Of a DNA stretch of 64,000 nt, positions 54,648 through 63,381 are shown in pieces (position 1 is the stretch's first letter; each line of letters opens with the position of its first letter). Source of the stretch: JAAFHI01 sp039793685 (GTDB taxonomy: Bacteria; Acidobacteriota; Blastocatellia; Chloracidobacteriales; Chloracidobacteriaceae); NCBI GenBank assembly GCA_039793685.1, contig JBDRAL010000094.1, forward strand, positions 1-64,000. Reading direction: 5' to 3'. A program made the position numbers and the translations under genes. The notes beneath the pieces were generated by a model. It saw only the letters and a program-made list of their open reading frames with translations, was not told the DNA's origin and did not search any database.

Positions 54648-56555
54648 TCAGAACGTGAAAATAACCTTCGAGTACACCGAATAGAGAAGCTTCGACCCTT
54701 GACCGCAGCCGAGCCCGGAACAATTTGAGTTAAAGATATCCTTGAAACCGTCGAGCGGGTGCATGAAGTTCACCCCCGCCTTGATGATCATGTTTTCGCT
54801 GAGCAGCGGACGGAACATGATTCCCGCGCCGTAGTCGATACCGATGTTGCTGCCGATATGGCGCTGGAAAAGAAGGTCCTTGAGAACCCCTGTCCGATGA
54901 AACCGGAGATAGTTCAGGTTCAGTGCGAGACGGAGTTTCGGTTTGACTTCGGCTTCGTACTGGACGTTTGCGACAATGATTCCCGGATTGACGAAGTTCG
55001 CCTGGCCCTGGGTTTTGCTGCTTCGGAGGCTTGGAATAAGGCTGTTTTGAGTCGTCAGTGCAACCCCTGCCCGAGTCAGCCGGATTTCCTGACTGTTCCA
55101 GAAGCTGTTTTCATAGCCGGCGAAGACCTGGTTGTCGAGAATCGAGTCGAATCCGCTCGCCGTACCATCGCGGGTGTTGTCGTCCCCCGACGAGAAGAAG
55201 CCGGAAACCTTGAACCGTTGCCAGTCGCGATCCATGGACAGTTCGAGCGCCGCCATTTGGGCATTGATGCGGGTGCCCCGTCCGGCAATCGGGTTGAAGC
55301 TGTCGCGACCGATGACCTGATAGAATGCGTGATTGATGTTGATCCGGCGGAAGTGTCCATTTCCGGTCCAACCGAAATAGCCGGCTTTAACGCTGTGCGG
55401 GCGAACCTGACCGACCTGCGCCGGACGGACGAGAAAGTTGTTCTGGTCGTACTTCACGCTCGGCTGATCGTCATTGTAGTGAACGCTGATCTGGGTCGTG
55501 TAGCCGGGCTTGATGAAATCCTGCCGGTAGAGGTTCGCGATGTAGACCCGCTGATCCCGCAGGTCAAAGGTATTCAGGCCGCTGTTCGTGTCTTTTTCCA
55601 GCATGTGGAAGAAAGCGGCGTTGAAATTCCATTTATTGTCGCGGAAGTTCCCGAACAGGCGGGCGCCAAGATTGAAGTCATCAAAAATCAGGCCGCGAAA
55701 GTCGGAATTGAATTGCTGAATGCCGACCCGCAGGGAAGTGGTATCGAAGAACGGACTGTGCCCGCCGCGGCTTCCCCGACCACGCAGGAAGGGGAACACC
55801 CGGGGAGTGTCGCCGAGACGAACTTCAAAAAATGCTTCCTGCATCCCGAAATGGGTATCGACACGGGTCGTTCCCTTCCGGACGTCCCGGTTGATCAGAC
55901 CGTTTTCACGGGTCAGGACGTAGTTGATGTTGAAGACCGGGGTAAAGCGGAGACGGAAGTCAATTGGTTTGAAAGCGGTGTCGCCGTGGAATATTTCGGC
56001 GGACAGAACGACTTTCTGATTATTGATGAATTGTTCGCCACGTCCGAAAAACTCGGACTGGCCGGGGCGGACCGAGTTGACGTCGGAAGGCACCGGAAGC
56101 CGTCGGGTCAGGACGAGCGTTTCACTCTCGAGATTCAGGACCAGAAACGTATGCTGACCAATAATCGGGTAGTCACCCTTGAGAACATTCTGCCGATACG
56201 GGTTGAAAATATTTCCTTTTACAATGCGGTTCCATTCCGGGAACCCGATGCGCCACCGGTCCTGAAGAGGATCGCCGATGTCGCCGCTCTGGGAGGTACT
56301 GGTTTTCTTGACGGAGGATTTGCCTTCTGCCCCGGGGACATCCATTTGCGGAATGGTGATCTTGGGAACGCTCGCCCCGCCGGAACCGCCCGCCGGTGGT
56401 TTGGATTCCTGAACACCATCGCCGAGAAGGCCGCCCCCGATGGTGGCGACCGCCGCTTTCATGTCCTGTGCGCTAGCCGGGGATGTGAACGCAAGCCCGA
56501 CCGCGAGGAGAAAGGTATTGACGACAAACCACGAACTGCGGCAAGCACGGTTCAT
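54648..56555 (-). CDS. Outer-membrane beta-barrel protein of the cytochrome operon
   Basis: A 635-residue protein. Signal peptide 1-29; a low-complexity Gly/Pro/Ser region (about 40-85); then alternating aromatic and hydrophobic strands to the end, finishing in a terminal Phe (SKVIFTF), the usual BAM recognition signal for barrels. 'PYRQNVLKGDYPIIGQHTFLVLN' marks the first strands. Size and strand density suggest a barrel of more than 20 strands, large enough to house a cytochrome. There is no heme motif. First gene of the operon, AAAGGAG before the ATG, promoter at 56664-56693. A solute porin is the alternative. Confidence 0.85.
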   Translation of the reverse strand: MNRACRSSWFVVNTFLLAVGLAFTSPASAQDMKAAVATIGGGLLGDGVQESKPPAGGSGGASVPKITIPQMDVPGAEGKSSVKKTSTSQSGDIGDPLQDRWRIGFPEWNRIVKGNIFNPYRQNVLKGDYPIIGQHTFLVLNLESETLVLTRRLPVPSDVNSVRPGQSEFFGRGEQFINNQKVVLSAEIFHGDTAFKPIDFRLRFTPVFNINYVLTRENGLINRDVRKGTTRVDTHFGMQEAFFEVRLGDTPRVFPFLRGRGSRGGHSPFFDTTSLRVGIQQFNSDFRGLIFDDFNLGARLFGNFRDNKWNFNAAFFHMLEKDTNSGLNTFDLRDQRVYIANLYRQDFIKPGYTTQISVHYNDDQPSVKYDQNNFLVRPAQVGQVRPHSVKAGYFGWTGNGHFRRININHAFYQVIGRDSFNPIAGRGTRINAQMAALELSMDRDWQRFKVSGFFSSGDDNTRDGTASGFDSILDNQVFAGYENSFWNSQEIRLTRAGVALTTQNSLIPSLRSSKTQGQANFVNPGIIVANVQYEAEVKPKLRLALNLNYLRFHRTGVLKDLLFQRHIGSNIGIDYGAGIMFRPLLSENMIIKAGVNFMHPLDGFKDIFNSNCSGLGCGQGSKLLYSVYSKVIFTF

Positions 56556-56663
56556 TGCAACACTCCTTTGGGAGATGGTGTTTCAGTCACCGTGACGGCT
56601 GCCGGATACTGCTGGCGCCACTCACTCGTTGGGTAATGCGTAAAGCGTTGACTGTTTGAAGGG

Positions 56664-56693
56664 ATACTATTCGCCCGGTTTCAATGAAGTCAA
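56664..56693 (-). promoter_or_regulatory. Sigma-70-like promoter of the porin-cytochrome operon
   Basis: The minus strand has TTGACT (56688-56693), 18 bp, then TAGTAT (56664-56669). Transcription would start near 56657, giving a leader of about 100 nt. It lies upstream of the porin gene, in the gap shared with the MsrQ-like gene. Confidence 0.5.
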
Positions 56694-56772
56694 TTTTTTT
56701 ATGGCTTTCCGGCATGCCTTTTTTCATGGCCTCTGGTCCGTCTTCCGGACCCTTCGGGGCCGAGGAGCTGAA

Positions 56773-57396
56773 ATGAAGCAATCCGATTCGAATGTTCGAC
56801 TTACCAAGTTTGCGGTTCTCCTGAACGGGTTATTGCCGCCGGTTCTGGCCGCCGTTGATTTTTCCCTCGGACGAATGGGGGCGAACCCGCTCGAATTCCT
56901 CATCCGGATGACCGGATTAATGGCCATTGTGAGCCTGACCCTCACCCTTTTGGTAACCCCCCTGCGGAGGCTGCTCGATCAGAACTGGCTGATTCGCGTT
57001 CGGAGGATGACGGGACTGTTCGCCTTCTGGTACGGCGCGCTCCATCTTTCCCTTTATATGTGGTTTGACAAAAGTTTCGACCTGAAAGCCGTGGGAATCG
57101 ACGTTTTGCGACGGCCGTTCATTTTTTTCGGAATGCTGGCCTTTCTCGTCATGGTCCCGTTGGCGGTGACTTCGACCAACCGGATGGTGAAGCGGCTGGG
57201 CGGGAAACGATGGGCGAGCCTGCACCGACTGACCTACGTCGCGGCGATTGCGGCGGCTGGGCATTTTTATTTGTTCGCCAAGGCCGACACGACGATTCCG
57301 ACACTCTTCGCGGGCGTGATCGGGGTATTGCTGGTGTATCGGTGGTTTGCCGCCGAGAACGTCGTCAAACTCGATCTTTCCTCCACCAGGAAATGA
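56773..57396 (+). CDS. msrQ: MsrQ-like heme-b membrane protein (ferric-reductase-like)
   Basis: A 207-residue protein with about six membrane helices. Conserved histidines at 91 (WYGALHL), 151 (SLHRLTY) and 164 (GHFYLF) match MsrQ/YedZ, which holds heme b and passes quinol electrons to the periplasmic methionine sulfoxide reductase MsrP. ATG 56773 has GAGGAG six bases upstream; the frame is open further but without a ribosome site. No MsrP is adjacent. Instead the gene is divergent from the multiheme cytochrome operon, so it may supply electrons to those cytochromes; this role is an inference. Confidence 0.85.
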   Translation: MKQSDSNVRLTKFAVLLNGLLPPVLAAVDFSLGRMGANPLEFLIRMTGLMAIVSLTLTLLVTPLRRLLDQNWLIRVRRMTGLFAFWYGALHLSLYMWFDKSFDLKAVGIDVLRRPFIFFGMLAFLVMVPLAVTSTNRMVKRLGGKRWASLHRLTYVAAIAAAGHFYLFAKADTTIPTLFAGVIGVLLVYRWFAAENVVKLDLSSTRK

Positions 57397-57503
57397 TTTT
57401 TTTGAAACCTGATTCTGATAACGAGATTTTTTAATCTTTAGTCCTCATTTGCCGGGGACCGAAGCACCACCGATCCCGGTTTCGTGACCTCGAACGAAGA
57501 AAG

Positions 57504-57989
57504 TCACGGATAGCGCCGAACCTTGAATCCTTCGGCATCCGTCGGAGCGACGAAAAGTGCCGTGATGGCTTCAAATTCGGTTTCCGACATTTCTTTCGAG
57601 CCTTCGGGAAGTTCCCGGTTCCGTTTGGCGAGCCGTTCAAGGCAGGCGTCATTGGCCGTATCCACGAAATGCAGGAGATGGTCGGCCCCGGCGCGCTCGA
57701 AAATGCCCCGAATCCACTCGCGGGTAACCGGGACATTGGCCGGGAAGTCGAGAACCACCGACATCCCACGTTTTAAAAGTTCCTCGACATGCGGCCCCGC
57801 CACCGCTTTCAGCCTCCGCGAATATTTCACATAGTCTTCAAACGTCCTGATTTCATCGGGATAAAGCCGTTGCAGCCAGATATCCTCCGAAATCAGGATT
57901 GCGCTGTGTTCTTCGGCGAGTCGTTTGGCCAGCGTCGATTTCCCGGCGGCCATTTTCCCGCAGAGAAAGTGAAGGGTGGGTTGGTTCAT
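57504..57989 (-). CDS. P-loop kinase-like ATPase (AAA_33 type)
   Basis: A 161-residue cytosolic protein with a Walker A motif GKMAAGKST (11-19), 'ILISEDIWLQRLYPDEI' after it (typical of zeta-toxin/gluconate-kinase/AAA_33 proteins) and a lid-like 'NREWIRG...ERAGADHLLHFVDTANDACLERLAKRN' stretch. It could phosphorylate a small molecule, a nucleotide-sugar or an RNA end; the family is diverse. Start ATG 57989 with GGGAAG upstream. It is divergent from the SWIM operon. Confidence 0.75.
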   Translation of the reverse strand: MNQPTLHFLCGKMAAGKSTLAKRLAEEHSAILISEDIWLQRLYPDEIRTFEDYVKYSRRLKAVAGPHVEELLKRGMSVVLDFPANVPVTREWIRGIFERAGADHLLHFVDTANDACLERLAKRNRELPEGSKEMSETEFEAITALFVAPTDAEGFKVRRYP

Positions 57990-58157
57990 CGTTTTCTTCC
58001 CGGTCATAAAGGTTTGAAAACCGCGGTTGAACAAATCAGGCAATGCCCTGGTTCCGTCAATATCTGAAAGACGTTGAGGGATGTACCGATGGGCCGGCTT
58101 GCCCGATAATGACGAGTTGGGGCAGGATTGCCCATTCTTTCTTACCTGACCGAATCA

Positions 58158-59495
58158 ATGAACTTCACGCAGGAACAAATCCTCGCGCTCGCACCCGATG
58201 CCTCGTCCGCCAAATCCGGCAAGGACCTCGCCACGCCTCGTAAATGGGTGACGCTCGGCGGAGACGACGCCGTACTCTGGGGCGAATGTCAGGGAAGCGG
58301 TTCAAAGCCCTACCAGACGCAGATCGACCTGAGCGGGCCGGCGTTCAAATGTTCCTGCCCGAGCCGGAAATTTCCCTGCAAACACGGCCTCGGCCTTTTT
58401 CTCCTCGCCGCCGCCCAGCCCGCGACGCTGACCCAAAAGGAACCGCCCGCTTGGGTTTCCGAATGGCTCGCCAGTCGGCAGGAAAAGGCTGAAACGAAAG
58501 CCAAAAAAGCCGAAACCAAAGCCGAAGCCGAAAAAAATGTCGATCCGGCGGCGCAGGCGAAACGGATTGCCCAGCGGGAAGCGAAAATCGCCGCCGGTCT
58601 GGATGAACTCGACCGGTGGTTGCGCGATACGATCCGCCAGGGACTCGACGCCGCCCAGCAACGCGGTTTTTCGCACTTCGACGGCATTGCTGCCCGCATG
58701 GTGGACGCCCAGGCCCCCGGCATCGCACGACTTCTGCGCGACATTTCCGGTTCCACCGCCGCGCCGGACTGGCCCGGACGGATGCTCGAACAACTTTCGA
58801 CCATTCACCTGGTTTCGCGCGGCTACGCCAATCAGGAACGACTTCCCGAACCGCTCCGGCAGGAACTCCGTTCGCTTGTCGGCTGGACCGTCAGTCAGGA
58901 CACGCTGCTCGCTTCCGACGGCGTCACGGATGAATGGTCGGTGCTGGGGCAAATCGTCATCGAGGAAGACCGGTTGCGCGTTCAACGGACGTGGCTTTAC
59001 GGCGCGAACACCCGCCGCCACGCCCTCGCGCTCTCCTTTTCGCCCAATCCGAACGTCCCGCTCGATAAAAGTCTGATGCCCGATACGCGTTTTAATGGGG
59101 AACTGGTGTTTTTCCCCGGCATTCCAGCCTTGCGGGCGGTCGTCAAACAGCGGACTGGTGAAACGCACCCGAGTGCCCGACTGGAAGCACTCGCGTCATT
59201 TGAAGAAGGCCGAAAAGTCTTTGCCGAATTGCTGGCGCAGGCGCCGTGGATCGAACGCGTTCCACTGGTCTTCGGGCTGGTTCATCTGGTCCGTAAAAAC
59301 GAAGACGGTTGGGGACTGACCGACGCAGCCGGTTTTTTTCTTCCGCTGGCGGATACCTTCGACTGCGGCTGGGAACTCACCGCCGTCAGCGGCGGGCAAC
59401 CCGTGACGGTTTTCGGCGAATGGGACGGCGAATCGTTGACGCCGCTCTCGGCGTGGCGTGACGGACATTTCATCCGGCTGGTTTCGGAGGGCTGA
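58158..59495 (+). CDS. SWIM zinc-finger protein
   Basis: A 445-residue cytosolic protein. Residues 60-80 contain the SWIM signature Cys65-x-Cys67-x6-Cys74-x-His76 (CSCPSRKFPCKH). A charged coiled-coil segment follows (about 118-165; Lys/Ala/Glu repeats), then a long domain without a known fold. SWIM fingers bind DNA or protein partners. First gene of a three-gene set (SWIM, DUF5691, MoxR) that recurs in many bacteria and is often continued by DUF5682 and VWA genes. No strong ribosome site is visible before ATG 58158. Confidence 0.85.
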   Translation: MNFTQEQILALAPDASSAKSGKDLATPRKWVTLGGDDAVLWGECQGSGSKPYQTQIDLSGPAFKCSCPSRKFPCKHGLGLFLLAAAQPATLTQKEPPAWVSEWLASRQEKAETKAKKAETKAEAEKNVDPAAQAKRIAQREAKIAAGLDELDRWLRDTIRQGLDAAQQRGFSHFDGIAARMVDAQAPGIARLLRDISGSTAAPDWPGRMLEQLSTIHLVSRGYANQERLPEPLRQELRSLVGWTVSQDTLLASDGVTDEWSVLGQIVIEEDRLRVQRTWLYGANTRRHALALSFSPNPNVPLDKSLMPDTRFNGELVFFPGIPALRAVVKQRTGETHPSARLEALASFEEGRKVFAELLAQAPWIERVPLVFGLVHLVRKNEDGWGLTDAAGFFLPLADTFDCGWELTAVSGGQPVTVFGEWDGESLTPLSAWRDGHFIRLVSEG

Positions 59496-59500
59496 CCGCG

Positions 59501-61036
59501 ATGCGCGTGTGGGAAGAACTGGCCACGACGGCCCTCATCGGAACCGAACGACGACAGCCCGACCTTTCCGGCCCCGGCAGGCTGGGCGAGCTGCTTTCGC
59601 GGGTGGAATCAAAAGACCAGGAAGCCAAATTGCTCGACGCAGCTTCACTCGTCGCTCCCTTTCGCCGGGCGGGAAAAAAACTTTCCAAAAATACTTCGCC
59701 GGTGGCCGAACCCTGCCCGCCCGAACGGCTGGCCGTCTGTTCGGCACGACTTGAAGCGGGTCTTTCGCGCATTCTCGGCGGCGATCAGGGCGATGTTCTT
59801 GAAGAATGGCTCATGCTTGCCGCTTCAAAAAAACTGCTCGCGCCGCCGCGACTGTTACCTTCGCTGCTTTCAACCGCGCGCGGACGCCGCGATTTGAGGC
59901 CGCTCGTGGGACCGGTTCTGGGGGAACGCGGTTCGTGGCTGGCGCGATTGAATCCGGCGTGGGGTTTCGCCGTACAGGTCGAGGAAACCGCCAACGCCCA
60001 TGAACTCTGGGCAACCGGCACAAAGGATGAACGCCTCGCCCTCGTGAAAAAACTTCGCGCCGACGATCCCACAAAGGCGCGAGAACTGGTCAAGGCGTCA
60101 TGGAAAGAAGACGCTCCCGAGGAACGCGCGCAGTTTCTGGCCGCCTTCATCGAAAACCTTTCGAATGACGACGAGCCGTTTCTTGAAACCGCGCTCGACG
60201 ACAAGCGGAAGGAAGTCCGGCGCGCGGCCACGGACCTGCTCGCGCGTCTGCCCGCGTCGGCGCTCGTCGCGCGCGTGACCGAACGGGTCGCGCCGCTATT
60301 GAACTTCGGCCCGGATGCAGTCCTTGAAGTCAGACTTCCCGAACTTCCCGACAAAGCGCTCATCCGCGACGGCATTGAGGAAGTGAAGGAAAAAAATCCG
60401 AAGGTCGGCGCGCGGGCCGCCACCTTGCGGCAAATGCTGGCCGCGGTACCGCCGAGTTTCTGGATTGTGAAATGGAATGTTTCGGTGGACGTTCTGTCCG
60501 AAGCCGCGAGGAAAAGCGATTACGCCGACGCAATTCTGGACAGCTGGGCCGAGGCCGCCGTCCGGCATCGTGATCTCGAATGGTGCGAACACCTGTTTTC
60601 AAAACGCAAGGATCGCGACGACCTGCGCGTTTCGCTGTTTGAAGTGTTGCCGAAAGCCGCGCGCGAACGGATCGCGGCGGAAATACTGGCCGATCTGACG
60701 GAGTTGCAGTCGTACCAGACCATCGGACTTTTGAAGTCCTGCAATTTCGCGTGGAATGAGACCCTTTCACGGCTGTTTCTACAAAGCCTCGTCGGGGCGG
60801 TCGCCACGCTTCAGCCCGGAAGCTATTCGAATCAGTACTGGTCGTTCTTTCAGGAACTTGAACGGTTCGGCAATCTCGTCTCGCCCGCGCTACTGCCCGA
60901 CGTGGCGGCGCTCGTGGACGGCAGTCGCGACCGGTTGAACTATTTCTTCAATCATTTCGAACGACTGGCGACGCGCCTCGAATTCCGGGCCGAAATGCAT
61001 CAGGCATTTGCCGCCGCTGACGCGGCTCGCGTTTGA
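59501..61036 (+). CDS. DUF5691-type helical repeat protein
   Basis: A 511-residue cytosolic protein, largely helical. It starts with 'WEELATTALIGTERRQPDL', the family N terminus, and contains HEAT-like helices (about 185-270, 'PEERAQFLAAFIENLSNDDEPFLETALDDKRKEVRRAATDLLARLP'). It begins six bases after the SWIM stop and shares a GGAGG site in the end of that gene, so the two are co-translated. It probably serves as a scaffold for the MoxR ATPase downstream; biochemical function unknown. Confidence 0.8.
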   Translation: MRVWEELATTALIGTERRQPDLSGPGRLGELLSRVESKDQEAKLLDAASLVAPFRRAGKKLSKNTSPVAEPCPPERLAVCSARLEAGLSRILGGDQGDVLEEWLMLAASKKLLAPPRLLPSLLSTARGRRDLRPLVGPVLGERGSWLARLNPAWGFAVQVEETANAHELWATGTKDERLALVKKLRADDPTKARELVKASWKEDAPEERAQFLAAFIENLSNDDEPFLETALDDKRKEVRRAATDLLARLPASALVARVTERVAPLLNFGPDAVLEVRLPELPDKALIRDGIEEVKEKNPKVGARAATLRQMLAAVPPSFWIVKWNVSVDVLSEAARKSDYADAILDSWAEAAVRHRDLEWCEHLFSKRKDRDDLRVSLFEVLPKAARERIAAEILADLTELQSYQTIGLLKSCNFAWNETLSRLFLQSLVGAVATLQPGSYSNQYWSFFQELERFGNLVSPALLPDVAALVDGSRDRLNYFFNHFERLATRLEFRAEMHQAFAAADAARV

Positions 61037-61051
61037 TTTTGCTCGACCGTT

Positions 61052-61196
61052 CCGAGGGCTGCGCTCCGCTTGCCCTCGGCTATCATAAGGTCGCCCCGTT
61101 GGGGCTTTGATTGGTCGCGGGACACGTTGACGATTACCGGTCGGTTTCGAAAACGTCGCCCCGTTGGGGCTTTGGTTGGTCGCGCGATGCGTTGAA
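61052..61196 (+). repeat. REP-like hairpins, tandem 65-bp unit
   Basis: An 8-bp stem ccgagggc/gccctcgg (61052-61079) is followed by two copies of a unit starting gtcgccccgttggggc (61090 and 61155, period 65). Each unit contains a gcccc/ggggc hairpin followed by ctttg. They fill the 241-bp gap between the DUF5691 and MoxR genes and may attenuate the transcript. Confidence 0.7.
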
Positions 61197-61277
61197 ATGA
61201 TTGCCGAGATGAATTTTCATGAAAACCGGAACGGGTTTTTCTGAACACATTTGAACCTGATTTCGATTGGAGACCCT

Positions 61278-62357
61278 ATGTCCACGCTGCTTCGCGAACA
61301 CGCCGAACAACAATTCGCCGAGGAACTTCAGGAACTTGCAAAAGCCGACACGCACAAGCGTCCGCCGATGTGGAAGCTGTCGCCGTGGGCCGTCGCGACC
61401 TATCTGGTCGGGGGGAAGCTGGAAAACGGTTTTGAAGTGACCCCGAAATACATCGGGCAGCGGCGCATCATCGAAATCGCCGTCGCCACGCTCACGACCG
61501 ACCGGGCGCTGCTGTTGCTCGGCGTGCCGGGTACGGCGAAGTCATGGGTTTCCGAACACCTCGCCGCCGCGATTTCGGGCGATTCGACGATGCTCATTCA
61601 GGGCACCGCCGGGACGAGCGAGGAAGCCATCCGGTACGGCTGGAATTACGCGCGGCTGCTCGCCGAAGGGCCGTCGATGGACGCCATCGTGCCTTCGCCC
61701 GTCATGCGCGGCATGCGTGAGGGGAAGCTCATCCGGCTTGAGGAACTGACGCGCATTCCCGCCGACGTACAGGACACGCTCATCACGATTCTTTCGGAAA
61801 AAACGCTGCCCGTGCCCGAACTCAGCACCGAAGTTCAGGCGAATAAAGGCTTCAACGTCATCGCCACGGCCAATGACCGCGACAAGGGCGTCAACGACCT
61901 GTCGAGCGCGCTCAAACGCCGCTTCAATACGGTGGTTCTGCCGTTGCCTACCAGCGTGGATGAAGAAGTGGACATCGTGGAACGCCGCGTGGCGAGTCTC
62001 GGACGCGCGCTCGAAATTCCCGCCGAGCCGCCCGCGCTCGAAGAAATCCGCCGGATCGTGACGATCTTCCGCGAACTGCGTTCCGGCGTGACCGACGACG
62101 GCAAGACCAAACTCAAGACGCCGAGCGGGACGCTCAGTACCGCCGAGGCCATTTCCGTCGTCAACAACGGCCTTGCGCTCGCCGCGCATTTCGGCGACGG
62201 CACGATGCGCGCCAAGGACGTCGCCGCCGGTCTCGTCGGCGCGGTCGTCAAGGACCCGGTTCAGGACAAGGTCGTCTGGCGCGAATACCTCGATACGGTG
62301 GTCAAGGAACGCGACGGATGGAAGGATTTGTACCGCGCCTGCCGCGAGGTTTCGTGA
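61278..62357 (+). CDS. MoxR-family AAA+ ATPase
   Basis: A 359-residue ATPase: Walker A GVPGTAKS (82-89, the usual MoxR form), a Walker B-like 'LIRLEELTRIPADVQDTLITILSEKTLP', a sensor 1 'NVIATANDRD' and a sensor 2/arginine-finger segment 'SSALKRRFNTVVLPLPT'. MoxR ATPases act as chaperones for VWA-domain partners. Start ATG 61278 with GGAGA upstream. Third gene of the SWIM/DUF5691 set; the DUF5682 and VWA partners usually found next are missing here and an Rpn-type gene follows. Confidence 0.9.
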   Translation: MSTLLREHAEQQFAEELQELAKADTHKRPPMWKLSPWAVATYLVGGKLENGFEVTPKYIGQRRIIEIAVATLTTDRALLLLGVPGTAKSWVSEHLAAAISGDSTMLIQGTAGTSEEAIRYGWNYARLLAEGPSMDAIVPSPVMRGMREGKLIRLEELTRIPADVQDTLITILSEKTLPVPELSTEVQANKGFNVIATANDRDKGVNDLSSALKRRFNTVVLPLPTSVDEEVDIVERRVASLGRALEIPAEPPALEEIRRIVTIFRELRSGVTDDGKTKLKTPSGTLSTAEAISVVNNGLALAAHFGDGTMRAKDVAAGLVGAVVKDPVQDKVVWREYLDTVVKERDGWKDLYRACREVS

Positions 62358-62430
62358 ACGGCGAACTCGTTCCGGAAAAGCCGAATTGGAGAAAGTCCCA
62401 CGCTTGGGAAAAAAGGAAGAAGATCGACGG

Positions 62431-63381
62431 ATGACCGAGGACATCATCGACCAGTACGATGAGCCGTGGAAGGAAGCGCTCGACGAGTATTTGAAGGAAT
62501 TTCTCGAATTGCTGTTTCCGGAAGTACACGCCGGAATCGACTGGAGTGTCGAGCCGCAATCCCGCGACAAGGAATTTCAGCAACTGATCACCGCGTCGGC
62601 GCGAGGGAAGCAGATTGCGGACAAACTCTGGGAAGTTCATCGGCTGGATGGAACTCCGGCCCTGATTCTGGTTCACGTCGAGGTTCAAGGGCGGCGCGAG
62701 GCGGATTTCCCGGAACGGATTTTTCGGTACGGCGCGCGCATTCGGGAGGCGTATGATTGCGACGCGGTGAGTCTGGCGGTGCTGGCTGATCCGTCACCGA
62801 ACTGGCGTCCGGATCGGTTCGAGTTCGAGGCGTGGGGATATCGGCTCTCGCTGGTCTACCCGACGGCAAAGTTGCTTGATTTGCGGCTTGAAGACCTTGA
62901 GGGCAACCGCAATCCGTTCGCGCCGATTGTGTTGGCCCACCGCATGACCCAGGCCACCAAGGGCGAACCCCGGACGCGGTTTGAGTGGAAATGGAGAATC
63001 GTTCGGTCGCTCTATGAACGCGAGTATGGAGAGCAGAAAGTCCGCCGTCTGTTTCGCCTCGTGGACTGGTTCATGCGACTGCCGGAACCGCTGGCGATTG
63101 AGTTTCGGGAAAACCTGGAACGTTTTGAAGGAGATCAAAAAATGCCTTATGTGACCAGTGTTGAACGATTGGCGAAGGCCGAGGGAAAGGCCGAAGGAAA
63201 GGCTGAGGGAAAAGCCGAGACAATTCTGTTGTTTCTCGAAACCCGTTTCGGCGCGATTTCGGAAAAGTTGAGTTCGGCGATCCGCGGGATAACCGACTCC
63301 GACCGGTTGACCGAACTGGCTCGATTGTCGGCGGTCGCCACGACCCTTGAGGAATTCGAAGTTGCGGTTCTTTCCCTTTAG
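62431..63381 (+). CDS. Rpn-type PD-(D/E)XK nuclease-like protein, C terminus ended by a MITE
   Basis: A 316-residue protein of the recombination-promoting nuclease/transposase-like family. The PDDEXK core has acidic residues near 36-47 and 'ILVHVEVQGRRE' (Glu84-x-Gln86), then 'ERIFRYGARIREAYDCDAVSLAVLADPSPNWRP'. After a helical part there is an 'AEGKAEGKAEGKAE' repeat (about 251-264) and a helical end. The TAG stop (63379-63381) is the first three bases of a MITE, so the original C terminus may have been longer. The ATG at 62431 is 73 bp after the MoxR stop. Confidence 0.8.
   Translation: MTEDIIDQYDEPWKEALDEYLKEFLELLFPEVHAGIDWSVEPQSRDKEFQQLITASARGKQIADKLWEVHRLDGTPALILVHVEVQGRREADFPERIFRYGARIREAYDCDAVSLAVLADPSPNWRPDRFEFEAWGYRLSLVYPTAKLLDLRLEDLEGNRNPFAPIVLAHRMTQATKGEPRTRFEWKWRIVRSLYEREYGEQKVRRLFRLVDWFMRLPEPLAIEFRENLERFEGDQKMPYVTSVERLAKAEGKAEGKAEGKAETILLFLETRFGAISEKLSSAIRGITDSDRLTELARLSAVATTLEEFEVAVLSL

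Noticed and set aside
54648..56555. Heme motif in the porin
   Set aside because: The two cysteines near the C terminus (CSGLGCGQG) have the wrong spacing and no following His, so they are not a c-type heme site.
61278..62357. Mutated Walker A in the MoxR ATPase
   Set aside because: GVPGTAKS is the normal MoxR form, in which Ala replaces the usual Gly.
62173..62430. N-terminal extension of the Rpn-type protein
   Set aside because: This part overlaps the MoxR gene in another frame and is Arg/Ser-rich shadow sequence; the family N terminus starts at 62431.
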